This document shows, one piece after another, positions 9,521 to 18,785 of a DNA stretch of 64,000 bases. This DNA is from Thiocystis violacea (GTDB lineage: Bacteria > Pseudomonadota > Gammaproteobacteria > Chromatiales > Chromatiaceae), in contig NZ_NRRF01000003.1 in the NCBI RefSeq assembly GCF_016583565.1, positions 112,278 through 176,277 on the forward strand, in the 5' to 3' direction. Each line of letters starts with the position of its first letter. Position 1 is the first letter of the stretch. The position numbers and the translations under genes were made by a program. The notes beneath the pieces are model-generated. The model did not search any database, was not told the origin of the DNA, and saw only the letters and a list, made by a program, of their open reading frames with translations.

Positions 9521-10294
9521 GTGCGGGGCCGGGCACGCCCGTGGAGCTGGCGCCGCGTGACGCCTGACTTGGGCGAATCCCTTTTCGTCTCCGACCTGCA
9601 TCTGGCCCCGGAGCGTCCCGCAACCATTGCGCTCTTCCTGCGCTTCCTCGCCGGGCGGGCGCGCCCGGCGCGGCAGCTCTTCATCCTCGGCGACCTCTTC
9701 GAGACCTGGATCGGCGACGATGACGACACGGCCGCCTATGTGGAGGTACGCCGGGCGCTGCGCGCACTCACGCAATCCGGCACGCGCTGCGCCTTGATGC
9801 GCGGCAATCGTGACTTCCTGCTCGGCCGCGCCTTCTGTCAAGACACGGGCTGCACGCTGCTGCGCGACCCCAGCCTCCACCACTTCGGCGGCGAACGGAC
9901 GCTGCTCATGCATGGCGACCTGCTCTGCACGGACGACCTCGCCTATCAGCGCTTTCGGCGACGGATCCGCAACCCCCTGGTGACCTGGCTCTTCCAACGC
10001 AAGTCACTCGCCAGCCGGCGCGCCATCGCCGCCGACTATCGCCGCAAGAGCGGCGCCGCGACCTCGGCCAAGTCCAAAAACATCATGGACGTCAACCCGA
10101 GCACGGTCGCCGACTACCTCCGCCGCTTCCGAGCCACGCGGCTGATCCACGGGCACACCCACAGACCGGACGAGCACCAGCTCATGCTGGCGGCAACCAG
10201 TGCCCGCCGGACGGTGCTCGCCGAGTGGCACGAGGATCGCGGTGAGGTCCTGGTCCACCGGGCGGGTCACTGGCATCGCGAAGGCGCCGACTAG
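9521..10294 (+). CDS. lpxH: UDP-2,3-diacylglucosamine pyrophosphatase LpxH
   Basis: This is a calcineurin-like metallophosphoesterase of LpxH size. The motifs appear in order: SDLHL, GDLFETWIGDDD, MRGNRDFL, LMHGD and a final GHTHRP that supplies metal-binding histidines. LpxH hydrolyses UDP-2,3-diacylglucosamine to lipid X in lipid A synthesis at the inner face of the cytoplasmic membrane. The start is uncertain: GTG at 9521 gives 257 residues, while GTG at 9557 gives 245, closer to the family and placing SDLHL near the N-terminus. The motif DVNPSTVADYLR between the metal sites is also typical. Confidence 0.9.
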   Translation: MRGRARPWSWRRVTPDLGESLFVSDLHLAPERPATIALFLRFLAGRARPARQLFILGDLFETWIGDDDDTAAYVEVRRALRALTQSGTRCALMRGNRDFLLGRAFCQDTGCTLLRDPSLHHFGGERTLLMHGDLLCTDDLAYQRFRRRIRNPLVTWLFQRKSLASRRAIAADYRRKSGAATSAKSKNIMDVNPSTVADYLRRFRATRLIHGHTHRPDEHQLMLAATSARRTVLAEWHEDRGEVLVHRAGHWHREGAD

Positions 10295-10754
10295 GCGCCT
10301 GTCCGACGGCCGACGCCGGTAAAGACGCTCACCGCCTCCGCACGCAACGCTGCGGCCGTGTGACAAGCGCGTGTCGCAGAGGTGAGACGTCGCAGCAAAT
10401 AATAGCCATTTCAAATCAATAGCTTCCCGACGAGCGGCCATCATTGGCCGACGAATGGCGCGCTGCGCAGCCGGCGCGACTGCCCACGAATCCCTCCTTT
10501 AGTCCTTATTTCTCCATCGATTGAAAAGCACTCATGCCACGGCGGCTCAAGTGCTACCCCTCGCCTCAGCATCGCTCGGCACGATAGCTGCTTTATCAAG
10601 ATCAGACAGCGGGGATGGACTCTCTGCCGAATCGAATCGGATCCGGAGTTCCCGAGCCAATCGTTCTTGGCTTTATCAGGGATCGATCCATCTCAGCACG
10701 CGACTCGATCGACGCGACGCGAAGATCGAAGCGACCAGAATCACGGATAAGCCG
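10295..10754. other. Intergenic region upstream of exported protein
   Basis: This is 460 bp without a supportable gene. An AT-rich stretch at about 10396-10424 is a candidate promoter area, but no consensus elements are clear. An open frame continues upstream from 10755 to 10521 but has no coding character and would precede a good signal peptide. Confidence 0.4.
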
Positions 10755-11483
10755 ATGAACAAGCGAATGTATGCAGTGATCGTGGCCCTGTCACTTGTGG
10801 CGGGCGTCGCGCCGAACGCCTTCGGCGCGACCATCACCTTCTCCAAGCAAGCCGGCACCATCGCGAGTGTCTCCGAGGTCAGAGACTTCAGGACGAACGG
10901 AGCCATGATGGATGGGATGCAGGTGACGGCCTACTTCTCCGCGTCCGGAGCCGCGGCGGAGACCTCCGAGGTTCTGAGCTGGGCGGACATCGACGCGGTC
11001 TCGGGCGGCGTGAGCGGAGCCGGCTGGTCCCTTCGGCAGAGCGGCGACACCTTCGACGCCTCATGGACATTGAACATGAATGGCACCGCCACCGCCTCCA
11101 TCACCAGGCTGGTGATCGACGCGGGGACGGGCAACTCCGTCTTCGATTTGACGCGCCCAAGCATGGGCACCTCCGGATCCTCGCAGGGCAGAACCTTCTC
11201 GCTGGGAGAAGGCCAACGCCGGGGGCTCTCTGTCACCTACTCGGACCTGGTGGCGCTGGACGGTCAATCACCAGTGGGCGACCTCTACCGCAGGCTGACC
11301 ATCGACTTCCAGGACGGCGCGCTCTTCGGTCCTGGGCAGAGCCTGAGCTTTCTGGCGGATACCGACAACATCCTCACCCAGAGCGCGATGATGGCGCCAG
11401 TTCCGATCCCAGCCGCCGCCTGGCTCTTCGGTTCGGGACTGCTGGGGCTCATCATGGTACGCCGCGGAGGGCGTCAGTCCTGA
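10755..11483 (+). CDS. Exported protein with VPxPA/PEP-CTERM-type sorting tail
   Basis: This 242-residue protein begins with a signal peptide from the ATG at 10755 (MNKRM, then a hydrophobic core, cleavage after AFGA). It ends in a tripartite sorting tail: PVPIPAAAWLFGSG, a hydrophobic helix and a basic terminus (RRGGRQS). That tail is the variant PEP-CTERM/VPLPA-CTERM signal processed by an exosortase and linked to exopolysaccharide. The central region is Ser/Thr/Gly-rich beta-type with no recognised catalytic residues. No exosortase gene is in this window. It is followed by a strong bidirectional terminator. Confidence 0.8.
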   Translation: MNKRMYAVIVALSLVAGVAPNAFGATITFSKQAGTIASVSEVRDFRTNGAMMDGMQVTAYFSASGAAAETSEVLSWADIDAVSGGVSGAGWSLRQSGDTFDASWTLNMNGTATASITRLVIDAGTGNSVFDLTRPSMGTSGSSQGRTFSLGEGQRRGLSVTYSDLVALDGQSPVGDLYRRLTIDFQDGALFGPGQSLSFLADTDNILTQSAMMAPVPIPAAAWLFGSGLLGLIMVRRGGRQS

Positions 11484-11644
11484 CTGATCTGACTTGAAGC
11501 CCGAACGAAGGCCCGGATGCATTCGCGGCGGGCTCGCTTCTCGAGCTGGCCGAGCAGGACGTCGCTCAGACGCGAATGGACTGCGATCCGCCGGCACTGG
11601 CATCTTGACCGCAACCCGCTGGACGGCATGACCGCGACGCAACG

Positions 11645-11673
11645 AAAAAGGCGCAGCCAAGCTGCGCCTTTTT
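11645..11673. terminator. Bidirectional rho-independent terminator
   Basis: AAAAAGGCGCAGC and GCTGCGCCTTTTT form a perfect 13-bp stem around a CAA loop. T-runs lie on the 3' side on both strands. It sits between the convergent exported-protein gene (ends 11483) and hppA (ends 11717), so it should terminate both. Confidence 0.9.
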
Positions 11674-11716
11674 CATTGGTCCGGGCCTGCTTGCCCGGAG
11701 CCTCATCCACGCCGGA

Positions 11717-13750
11717 TCAGAGCAACGGCACCAGCAGCAGCGCCACGATGTTGATGATCTTGATCAGCGGGTTGATCGCGGGACCGGCGGTGTCCTTATA
11801 GGGATCGCCGACGGTATCGCCAGTGACCGCCGCATGGTGGGCATCGGAGCCCTTGCCACCGAAGTTCCCTTCCTCGACGTACTTCTTGGCGTTATCCCAG
11901 GCACCACCACCGGTACACATGGAGATGGCCACGAAGAGGCCGGTGACGATGGTGCCGATCAGCATACCGCCCAGCGCACGGATACCGGCGCCGTCGCCCA
12001 TGAGAATGTTCATGCCGAAGGCGACCAAAACGGGCACCAGGATCGGCAGCAGCGAGGGGACGATCATCTCCTTGATGGCGGCCTTGGTCAGGAGGTCGAC
12101 GGCACGGGTATAGTCCGGCTTGGCCGTTCCTTCCATGATGCCTTTGATCTCCTTGAACTGGCGGCGCACTTCCATCACGACCGAGCTTGCGGCACGGCCA
12201 ACGGCCTCCATCGCCATGGCACCGAAGAGGTAAGGCACCATGCCGCCGATGAACAGGCCGATGATGACGGCCGGATCGGACAGCAGGAAGTCCTGCATCT
12301 TGCCGGCCGCTTGCAGGTTGTGGGTGTAGTCGGCGAAGAGCACGAGCGCGGCCAGACCGGCGGAGCCGATGGCGTAGCCCTTGGTGACGGCCTTGGTGGT
12401 GTTGCCGACGGCATCCAGGGCGTCGGTGGTCTTGCGCACGTCCTCCGGCAGACCGGACATCTCGGCGATACCACCCGCGTTGTCGGTGATGGGGCCATAG
12501 GCATCGAGCGCAACGATCATGCCTGCCATGGACAGCATGGCGGTCGCGGCGATCGCGATGCCATAGAGGTCAGCGACCATGTAGGAGGCCCAGATGGCGA
12601 TACAGACGGAGAGGACCGGCAGGGCCGTGGACTTCATGGAGATGGCGAGACCCGCGATGACGTTGGTCGCGTGACCGGTCTGCGAGGCTTGGGCAACGTA
12701 CTGAACCGGATGGAACTCGGTGGAGGTGTAGTACTCGGTGATGACCATCAGCGCGGCGGTCAGACCGAGGCCGATGAGGGCGCAGAACAGCATCGCGAAG
12801 AAGTGATCGCCCATGAGGAGCCCGGTCACGCCCGCGAACAGGATGAACGCGAGACCACCGGCGACCGCCGTGCCCTTGTAGAGCGCGGTCATGATGCGGC
12901 CGCCCTCGTTCGCCTTGACGAAGTAGGCGCCGACGATGGAGGCGATGATCGAGACCGCGCCCAGCGCGAGCGGGTAGATGACGAAGTTGATGTCGAAGCC
13001 ACCGGCGGCCTTCGACAGCAGACCACCGAGGACCATGGTGGCGATGATGGTGACCGCGTAGGTCTCGAAGAGGTCTGCCGCCATGCCGGCGCAATCGCCG
13101 ACATTGTCGCCAACGTTATCGGCGATGACCGCCGGATTGCGTGGATCGTCTTCCGGGATACCGGCCTCGACCTTACCGACCAGGTCCGCGCCGACGTCTG
13201 CGCCCTTGGTGAAGATACCGCCGCCCAGTCGGGCGAAGATGGAGATGAGCGAGCCGCCGAAGGCAAGGCCGATCAGCGCATGCAGCGCCGCTTCGTCCGC
13301 GCCCAGGTATAGGAAGTAGCCGGCCACCCCGATGATCCCCAGACCGACCACCAGCATGCCGGTGACGGCGCCGCCACGGAAGGCGATGGCGAGCGCGGAC
13401 TCAAGGCTGACGGTTGCGGCCTGCGCGGTGCGCACGTTAGCGCGGACCGACACGTTCATACCGATGTATCCGGCCAGCCCGGAGAGCAAGGCGCCGATCG
13501 CGAAACCGCCAGCCGTCGCCAGGTCGAGCACGAGCCAGAGCACGACGAAGAGTGCGGCACCCACGATGGCGATGGTGCTGTATTGGCGATTGAGGTAGGC
13601 CTGCGCGCCGGCCTGAATGGCCGCCGCGATTTCCTGCATGCGATCGGAGCCGGCTGACTGAGCGTTAATCCAGGCCACGACGACGAGGCCAAAGATCACG
13701 GCCAGTGCCCCGGCGCTGATCGCGAACCAAAGGACAAAATCTGTTGACAT
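11717..13750 (-). CDS. hppA: K+-independent membrane-bound proton-translocating pyrophosphatase
   Basis: This is a 677-residue, roughly 16-TM membrane pyrophosphatase that couples PPi hydrolysis to ion transport across the cytoplasmic or intracytoplasmic membrane. The substrate loop [20 protein letters not shown] with the following DNVGDNVGD, and the C-terminal [15 protein letters not shown] acidic motif, are intact. The sequence [10 protein letters not shown] carries Lys and Thr at the two positions that separate K+-independent from K+-dependent enzymes (Ala and Gly in the latter). ATG 13750 is preferred: GGGGGG lies 6 nt upstream, whereas the in-frame ATG at 13756 abuts that sequence. In phototrophs it recovers energy from biosynthetic PPi. 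Confidence 0.95.
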   Translation of the reverse strand: MSTDFVLWFAISAGALAVIFGLVVVAWINAQSAGSDRMQEIAAAIQAGAQAYLNRQYSTIAIVGAALFVVLWLVLDLATAGGFAIGALLSGLAGYIGMNVSVRANVRTAQAATVSLESALAIAFRGGAVTGMLVVGLGIIGVAGYFLYLGADEAALHALIGLAFGGSLISIFARLGGGIFTKGADVGADLVGKVEAGIPEDDPRNPAVIADNVGDNVGDCAGMAADLFETYAVTIIATMVLGGLLSKAAGGFDINFVIYPLALGAVSIIASIVGAYFVKANEGGRIMTALYKGTAVAGGLAFILFAGVTGLLMGDHFFAMLFCALIGLGLTAALMVITEYYTSTEFHPVQYVAQASQTGHATNVIAGLAISMKSTALPVLSVCIAIWASYMVADLYGIAIAATAMLSMAGMIVALDAYGPITDNAGGIAEMSGLPEDVRKTTDALDAVGNTTKAVTKGYAIGSAGLAALVLFADYTHNLQAAGKMQDFLLSDPAVIIGLFIGGMVPYLFGAMAMEAVGRAASSVVMEVRRQFKEIKGIMEGTAKPDYTRAVDLLTKAAIKEMIVPSLLPILVPVLVAFGMNILMGDGAGIRALGGMLIGTIVTGLFVAISMCTGGGAWDNAKKYVEEGNFGGKGSDAHHAAVTGDTVGDPYKDTAGPAINPLIKIINIVALLLVPLL

Positions 13751-14112
13751 GTACATCCCCCCGTTACGGGTTTTCGTTGGTGTGAGCCGAGCGAAAGCGG
13801 TGGCCAATGGCAACGTCGGGATACAGCAACGGACGGACCGGTTGGCCGCCAAAACGGCACGGAACTTTAACACAAAGGCATTGATGTTTTAGCCAGATGC
13901 CCGTGTTTTAACTGCGTCAAGAAACGCTGGCGGGCATCACGGCAGGCAAGAGGACCCGTGCGAGCGACGCCGGCAAGGCTGGGCGTCGTCGAGCGAGCCG
14001 CCCAAGAGTCAGAGGCTTTCAAGGAGTTGGCGTCGTTTAGGTTGGCAATCGCCGCGCGTCTCGGCGGTAAACGGATTCCAACCGGGCGACGCGCAAAATT
14101 CCTAAATGCTCT
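13751..14112. other. Intergenic region upstream of hppA
   Basis: This is 362 bp. It holds the hppA ribosome-binding site and presumably its promoter, reading leftwards. The AT-richer segment at about 13860-13915 is a candidate, but no pair of consensus hexamers is convincing. No gene is seen. Confidence 0.4.
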
Positions 14113-15240
14113 CTATTGCCGCGGATCCCGATTGACCGCCGCGTGATCGCCGACGCCCGCAACCGCGAGAACATCCTCGAACGACCGCGAACCGAACCCG
14201 CGGATCCCATCGCCGTCCCGCACGATGAAATAGGCCGCAAGCCCCTGGGCATCCGCCAGCGCTGGCCCGGCCTGGTCGCCGAGCACCATGAGTGCCGTCG
14301 CCCAGCCGTCGACCACCATCCCCACCGCTCCGATGACCGTGACCGAGCCGAGTTTGCGATCGACCGGCGCCCCCGTCTTGGGGTCGATCTCGTGCGAATA
14401 GTGCTTGCCGTCCTTCTCGAAGAAATTGCGATAGTCGCCGGAGGTCGAGAGCGCGCGATTCGAGATGGGGATGATGCGGTGCACGGCTCGCCGGTCCGGC
14501 ATCGGCTGCTCGATGGCGATCGCCCAGGGCTCGCGCTTGGCGTTCAGTCCCTTCGCGCGAATCGCCCCGGCCACGGCGACCATGTAGTCGGTGATCCCCT
14601 GCGCATCCAGCCAGGCCGCGACACGGTCGGCGCCATAGCCCTCGCCCAGGGCGGAGAGGTCGATATAGAGATCGCCGCGCGCCTTGCGGACAGCGGGCGG
14701 GCTCGCCCTCAGCTCGAGCTTCTCCCAGCCGACCCGCATCTTCGCGGCCCGGATCTCCGCCTCGCTCGGCACGCCGTCATGCGGCGCCTCGGGGCCGAAG
14801 CCCCAGAGGTTGACGAGCGGACCAATGGTGATGTCGAAGGCGCCGCCGGTCAGCTTGGCGATGCGCTGTCCCTCCGCGATCACCGCGAGCAGATTTTCGG
14901 AGACGGGAATCCACTCAGTGCTCGGGTTGCGGTTGAGGCGCGAAAGCTCGGACGTCTCGTCGTAGGTCGAGATCTCCGCCACAACCGCATCCAGGACGGC
15001 GGCGACCTTTGGCTGCAGCTGATCCGCCGTTATCCCCGCCGGTGCACGCGCGACCTTGACCGAGTAATAGGTCCCCATGGTCGGCCCACCGAGCTCGAGC
15101 ACCGGATCCGGCTGCTGACCACACCCCAGCAGCGCCAGAGACAAGGCGCAGCCGATCCAAAGCCGCCGAGCCCCACCCCCCGTGGCCGCGAGGTGCATTG
15201 ACCACCGCGGATACGCCAAGAATCGCATCGCATCTACCAT
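14113..15240 (-). CDS. apbE: FAD:protein FMN transferase (ApbE), lipoprotein
   Basis: This ApbE-family enzyme attaches FMN covalently to Ser/Thr of partner proteins such as RnfG/RnfD, NqrB/C or related flavoproteins in the periplasm. Features are ELGGPTMGTYYSVKV near the start, GGAFDITIGPLVNLWGFG, DLSALGEGYGADRV, ALSTSGDYRNFF and HEIDPKTGAP. The N-terminus is a lipoprotein signal with lipobox LLGC. ATG 15240 is preferred because GAGGTGA lies 8 nt upstream; in-frame alternatives are 15228 and 15198. The gene follows the hydrogenase operon on the same strand after 278 bp, so it may serve a flavoprotein of this membrane-energy cluster, although none of the hydrogenase subunits is a known ApbE target. 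Confidence 0.92.
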   Translation of the reverse strand: MVDAMRFLAYPRWSMHLAATGGGARRLWIGCALSLALLGCGQQPDPVLELGGPTMGTYYSVKVARAPAGITADQLQPKVAAVLDAVVAEISTYDETSELSRLNRNPSTEWIPVSENLLAVIAEGQRIAKLTGGAFDITIGPLVNLWGFGPEAPHDGVPSEAEIRAAKMRVGWEKLELRASPPAVRKARGDLYIDLSALGEGYGADRVAAWLDAQGITDYMVAVAGAIRAKGLNAKREPWAIAIEQPMPDRRAVHRIIPISNRALSTSGDYRNFFEKDGKHYSHEIDPKTGAPVDRKLGSVTVIGAVGMVVDGWATALMVLGDQAGPALADAQGLAAYFIVRDGDGIRGFGSRSFEDVLAVAGVGDHAAVNRDPRQ

Positions 15241-15252
15241 CGAAACAGTCAC

Positions 15253-15518
15253 CTCGACCGCCGGCAGCCTTCCCCGGATTCGACAGGAGGCGGCACTGCG
15301 GGCAGTCTGTTGAGTGGACGAACATCACAAGCCGGCTGGGCAGCCGAGGGAACGGCCAGCGGATCGAGGACGCGGGCGATCTGGGCGAACGCCGCGCCGC
15401 AGACTGCCGCATCGCGCTGGCCGGCATCGACGCCATTCGCGAGCCGTCCATGCGGGTGAAGAGCGCGGCGAATGGAGCCGGCGCGTGGCGCGACCCTCGG
15501 CAGGCATCGCGGCCGGCG
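15253..15518. other. Spacer between hydrogenase operon and apbE
   Basis: No gene is visible. It contains the apbE ribosome-binding site and could hold a promoter or the end of the hydrogenase transcript, but I see no clear terminator. Confidence 0.4.
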
Positions 15519-15929
15519 TCAAGAGGTCTTTGGCTTCTCCACTGGTAATGCCACGGCAACCCCCGAGGGGGGCTGTGGACCCTCGTAGTCCTTGCGGAAG
15601 GTCAGCACCTCCTTGGCCAACATGGGCGGCCAGGGCGCGGTCTTGAGCTCGATGCAGCCTTCACGGCAATCATCGACGCAGTTGCCGCACAGAATGCAGC
15701 GGCTGTAGTCGATGGCCCAGGTCTTGTCCTGCTTGCTGGCGACGATCGCGACCGTCGGGCATTTCACCGCGCAGATGGTGCAGAAGGTGCAATCGTTGAT
15801 CTTGAACTCGATGTGCCCGCGCGTCCTGGCATAGGCTGCGCGGCGTTCGCCCGGATAGAGGCGGGTCACCGGTCGGTGCAGCGCGCTCTTGGTCACCAGG
15901 GATGAAATGGGGAACCAGGACCATGACAT
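15519..15929 (-). CDS. Ech-type hydrogenase 2[4Fe-4S] subunit (EchF/HyfH-like)
   Basis: This 136-residue ferredoxin-like subunit has two complete cluster motifs: Cys47, 50, 53, 57 (CTFCTICAVKCP) and Cys78, 81, 84, 88 (CILCGNCVDDC). It corresponds to EchF, HyfH or NuoI and passes electrons between ferredoxin and the small-subunit cluster in energy-converting hydrogenases. It is last of six consecutive minus-strand hydrogenase genes, 4 nt after the catalytic subunit. The C-terminal tail beyond residue 100 is Pro-rich and unremarkable. Confidence 0.88.
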   Translation of the reverse strand: MSWSWFPISSLVTKSALHRPVTRLYPGERRAAYARTRGHIEFKINDCTFCTICAVKCPTVAIVASKQDKTWAIDYSRCILCGNCVDDCREGCIELKTAPWPPMLAKEVLTFRKDYEGPQPPSGVAVALPVEKPKTS

Positions 15930-15933
15930 GGCG

Positions 15934-17016
15934 TTATCTCTCGGTGCAGCTCACACAAGGATCGATGGTCAGCACGATCACAGGCACATCGGCCAGTTCG
16001 CACCCCTTGAGCATATGGACCAGGGGCGCGATGTTCGCGAAGGTCGGCGTGCGGACCCGAAAACGCGCCAGGTTCTTCTTGCCGTCGGCGCTGATGTAGT
16101 AACAGACCTCGCCGCGCGGCTGCTCCAGACGGAACATGGCCTCGCCCTTGGGCCGCTTGCCCTTGACCGACACCTCCACCTCGCCCGCCGGCATGCGGTC
16201 GAGGCACTGGGCGATGATGTCGAAGGACTGATCGATCTCGCGCACCCGCACGATGCAGCGCGCGTAGCAGTCGCCTTCCTGCTCGACCACGGGCTCCCAG
16301 TCCAGCTCGCCGAAGGCGGCATAACCGAGCTTGCGGGTATCATGGGCCACCCCGCTCCCGCGCAGCACCGGACCCACCGCGCCGAGAATGTGCGCGTCCT
16401 CGGCCGTCAGCACACCCACGCCAACGGTGCGCTTCTTGACCGTCGGATCCTGGCGAAACACGTCCGCGATCTCATTGAAGGCGGTCTGGATGTCGCGCAT
16501 GCGACCCCTGACGGCCTTGAGCACCGCGTCGTCGACATTCTTGCGGAGGCCGCCGACCTTGCAGACGCCGAAGATGACGCGCCCGCCGGTCGTCTCCTCG
16601 ATGACGTCGACCAGCATCTCGCGGATCCGCCAGCTGTGCTGGAAGAGGCTCTCGTAGCCGAGCGCGTCGGCCGAGAGGCCCAGCCACAGCAAATGGCTCT
16701 GGATGCGCGAGATCTCGCCCCAGATGGTGCGCAGGTAGACGGCGCGCGGCGGCACCTCGACGCCCATGAGCTGCTCGATGCCCTGGCAGTAGCCCTGGCC
16801 ATGGATGAAGCTGCAGATGCCGCAGATACGCTCGGCGACATTGGCCATTTCGATGAAGTCGTGGCGCTCCGCCAGCAGCTCGAGCCCGCGATGCACATAG
16901 CCGATGGAGGGCAGCGCCTGGACGACCCGTTCGTCATCCAGCTCGAGATCCAGATGAATGGGCTCCGGCAGCACCGGATGCTGGGGGCCGAAGGGGACGA
17001 TGGTGGTGTTGGACAT
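15934..17016 (-). CDS. Ech-type (group 4) [NiFe]-hydrogenase large subunit
   Basis: This 360-residue catalytic subunit is related to EchE, CooH, HycE and NuoD. Both nickel-binding CxxC motifs are present: Cys65/Cys68 in RICGICS and Cys354/Cys357 in DPCVSCTER at the extreme C-terminus. It is therefore a bona fide [NiFe] site and not one of the Ehr/complex I relatives that lost the cysteines. The protein ends three residues after the last cysteine, without the C-terminal extension cleaved during maturation of most other hydrogenases, as in CooH/Ech types. GPQHPVLPEP at the N-terminus is typical. No hyp maturation genes are in the window. It starts 3 nt after the EchD-like gene. Confidence 0.92.
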   Translation of the reverse strand: MSNTTIVPFGPQHPVLPEPIHLDLELDDERVVQALPSIGYVHRGLELLAERHDFIEMANVAERICGICSFIHGQGYCQGIEQLMGVEVPPRAVYLRTIWGEISRIQSHLLWLGLSADALGYESLFQHSWRIREMLVDVIEETTGGRVIFGVCKVGGLRKNVDDAVLKAVRGRMRDIQTAFNEIADVFRQDPTVKKRTVGVGVLTAEDAHILGAVGPVLRGSGVAHDTRKLGYAAFGELDWEPVVEQEGDCYARCIVRVREIDQSFDIIAQCLDRMPAGEVEVSVKGKRPKGEAMFRLEQPRGEVCYYISADGKKNLARFRVRTPTFANIAPLVHMLKGCELADVPVIVLTIDPCVSCTER

Positions 17017-17019
17017 GGT

Positions 17020-17457
17020 TCAGCCCTCGGGGCCCGGTGTGTCAGAGGCGGTCGCGCCCGCCGCGTCCTTGCGAGCCGCCGCCGGCTTGGCCTTCTCCTG
17101 CTTGACGGTGACGCTTCCGGAGAAGGGAATCTTCTGCTTGGTGCGGAGAAAATTGCCGCCGTAGTCCAGTGTCAGACCCGGAACCTCGAGCCCGAAGAGG
17201 TCTTTGAGCTCGTTCTCATAGGTGAAGGCGGCGGGGAAGATGCCACTCAGGCTGGGGAGATCCGGCTTGTCCCTGGGGACCTGCGTGCGGTAATTGGTGC
17301 AGCGGTACTCCTTGTCATAGCTGATCATGATCTCGAAGGAGTCCGGCCGCGCCGTCCCGGTCATCTGCACCAGGCGATAGCCGTCGGCGCGATGCCGCTG
17401 TGCCGTCGGTACCCAGTCGGCGAGTGGGAGGTCATTGAAGGGTTCGTCGAGACTCAT
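17020..17457 (-). CDS. Ech-type hydrogenase 30-kDa-like subunit (EchD/NuoC-like)
   Basis: This is a 145-residue soluble subunit of the NuoC/HycE-N type: ADGYRLVQMTG, then YRTQVPRDKPDLPSLSGIFP and the conserved AFTYENELKDLFGLEVPGL. It packs against the catalytic subunit in the peripheral arm. The C-terminal 25 residues are Ala/Lys-rich and low complexity. The start ATG at 17457 overlaps the stop of the upstream small-subunit gene (ATGA), so it is translationally coupled. Confidence 0.85.
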   Translation of the reverse strand: MSLDEPFNDLPLADWVPTAQRHRADGYRLVQMTGTARPDSFEIMISYDKEYRCTNYRTQVPRDKPDLPSLSGIFPAAFTYENELKDLFGLEVPGLTLDYGGNFLRTKQKIPFSGSVTVKQEKAKPAAARKDAAGATASDTPGPEG

Positions 17458-17903
17458 AGGGCCACCATCTTGCGTTGACGTTTCCGTTCTTTGGCCCGCT
17501 GCTCCAGGATATCCAGCGACCGCACGATTCCGTCGATGATGCTCTCCGGCCGCGCGGCGCAGCCGGGCACATAGACATCCACGGGAATCACCTGATCGAT
17601 GCCGCCATAGACGTTGTAGGCATCGCGGAAGATGCCGCCGCTGAGGGCGCAGGCGCCGATGGCGACCACGACCTTGGGATCCGGCATCTGTGCGTAGAGA
17701 TTTTCGACAACCTTGCGGGACTCCTCGTTCACCGAGCCGGTGACCAGGAAGATGTCCGCGTGCTTGGGATTGCCCGTGTTCACGATCCCGAACCGTTCGA
17801 CGTCGTAGAGCGGCGTGAGGCAGGCCAGGAGCTCGATGTCGCAGCCATTGCAGCTGGTTGCCGCATAGTGCAGGACCCAGGGGGATTTCTTGAGGAAGCT
17901 CAT
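17454..17903 (-). CDS. Ech-type hydrogenase small subunit (EchC/NuoB-like)
   Basis: This 149-residue subunit has a single proximal [4Fe-4S] cluster. The four ligands are Cys18 and Cys21 (SCNGCDIE), Cys85 (GACALSGG) and Cys115 (VPGCAARPE), the pattern of EchC, HycG and NuoB. It relays electrons between the ferredoxin-like subunit and the NiFe centre. The motif YNVYGGIDQVIPVDVYVPGC is diagnostic. It starts 21 nt after the membrane subunit EchB and overlaps the next gene by 4 nt. Confidence 0.9.
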   Translation of the reverse strand: MSFLKKSPWVLHYAATSCNGCDIELLACLTPLYDVERFGIVNTGNPKHADIFLVTGSVNEESRKVVENLYAQMPDPKVVVAIGACALSGGIFRDAYNVYGGIDQVIPVDVYVPGCAARPESIIDGIVRSLDILEQRAKERKRQRKMVAL

Positions 17904-17924
17904 GATGTTCAGGCCATCCGGTGT

Positions 17925-18785
17925 TCAGGAGATCACGGGGAGGAGCAAGAGATTCGTCACACCGAAGACGCCCGTCATCAACCAGGACGCCTTGAGCGTG
18001 CTCGACCATTTGAGCCGCGCGTTCGTATTGTCGACCAGAACCTCGGCGAAAAAGAGCACGAATGAAATGGGTAATGCGATCCAAGGCCCCCAGGGCGCGA
18101 AGAACAGATAGAGCCAACCGAGCAGGATGACGTTCTCGTACCAGTGGCCGATCTCGACGATGGCCAGATCGCTTCCCGAGAGATCCGTGGTCATGCCCTG
18201 CACCAGCTCCTGGTGTCCGTGATGCGAGGAGCTCAGGTCGAAGGGCGACTTGCGCAGCTTGATGGTCAGCACGAAGAGGAAGCCGACGAGGATGCCGAGG
18301 AGCTGTAGCACCTGCCAGGGGCTGCCGGCGATGATGTCCGACACCCGGAAGCTCCCCGTGACCAGGAAGAAGCCCAGCGGCACCATGATCAGCATGGGCT
18401 CGTAGGCCATCATGAGCATCAGCTCGCGCGAGGAGCCGATGTTGCTGTAGGGCGAGTTGGTCGCGTAGGCGGCGAGACAGAGAAAGATCCCAGACACCGT
18501 CAAGGCGAAGAGGCTGAGCAGCAGATCGCTGCCGAGGAAGAGGATGAAACCCGCGATGACCATGAAGAAGAGAAAGCCCCAGAGGTAGAGCGTCTGCAGC
18601 TGGGTGACGACCAGGGTGTCCTTCTCGAAGAGTTTGAGCACGTCATAGATCGGCTGCAGGATCGGCGGCCCCTTGCGCGACTGCATGCGCGCGGTCAGGC
18701 GCCGGTCGACACCGGCGAGCAGGGCGCCGAGGAGCGGGCCGACCAGAATGAAGGCGAAGGCGAGCGACCAGGCGTAGGGTTTCAT
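17925..18785 (-). CDS. Ech-type hydrogenase membrane subunit (EchB/HyfC/NuoH-like)
   Basis: This is a 286-residue integral membrane protein with about eight hydrophobic segments. The conserved cytoplasmic loop RMQSRKGPPILQPIYDVLKL after TM1 and the later SSHHGHQELVQGMTTDLSG segment match the NuoH/HycD/EchB family, which links the peripheral arm to the ion-translocating membrane arm. The start at ATG 18785 overlaps the stop of echA by 4 nt. A longer frame runs upstream but is only a shadow inside echA. Confidence 0.9.
   Translation of the reverse strand: MKPYAWSLAFAFILVGPLLGALLAGVDRRLTARMQSRKGPPILQPIYDVLKLFEKDTLVVTQLQTLYLWGFLFFMVIAGFILFLGSDLLLSLFALTVSGIFLCLAAYATNSPYSNIGSSRELMLMMAYEPMLIMVPLGFFLVTGSFRVSDIIAGSPWQVLQLLGILVGFLFVLTIKLRKSPFDLSSSHHGHQELVQGMTTDLSGSDLAIVEIGHWYENVILLGWLYLFFAPWGPWIALPISFVLFFAEVLVDNTNARLKWSSTLKASWLMTGVFGVTNLLLLPVIS

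Noticed and set aside
11834..13312. A 492-codon open frame on the plus strand opposite hppA
   Set aside because: Its composition (long runs of Gly, Asp, His, Arg) is that of antisense translation of a helical membrane protein; hppA is unambiguous.
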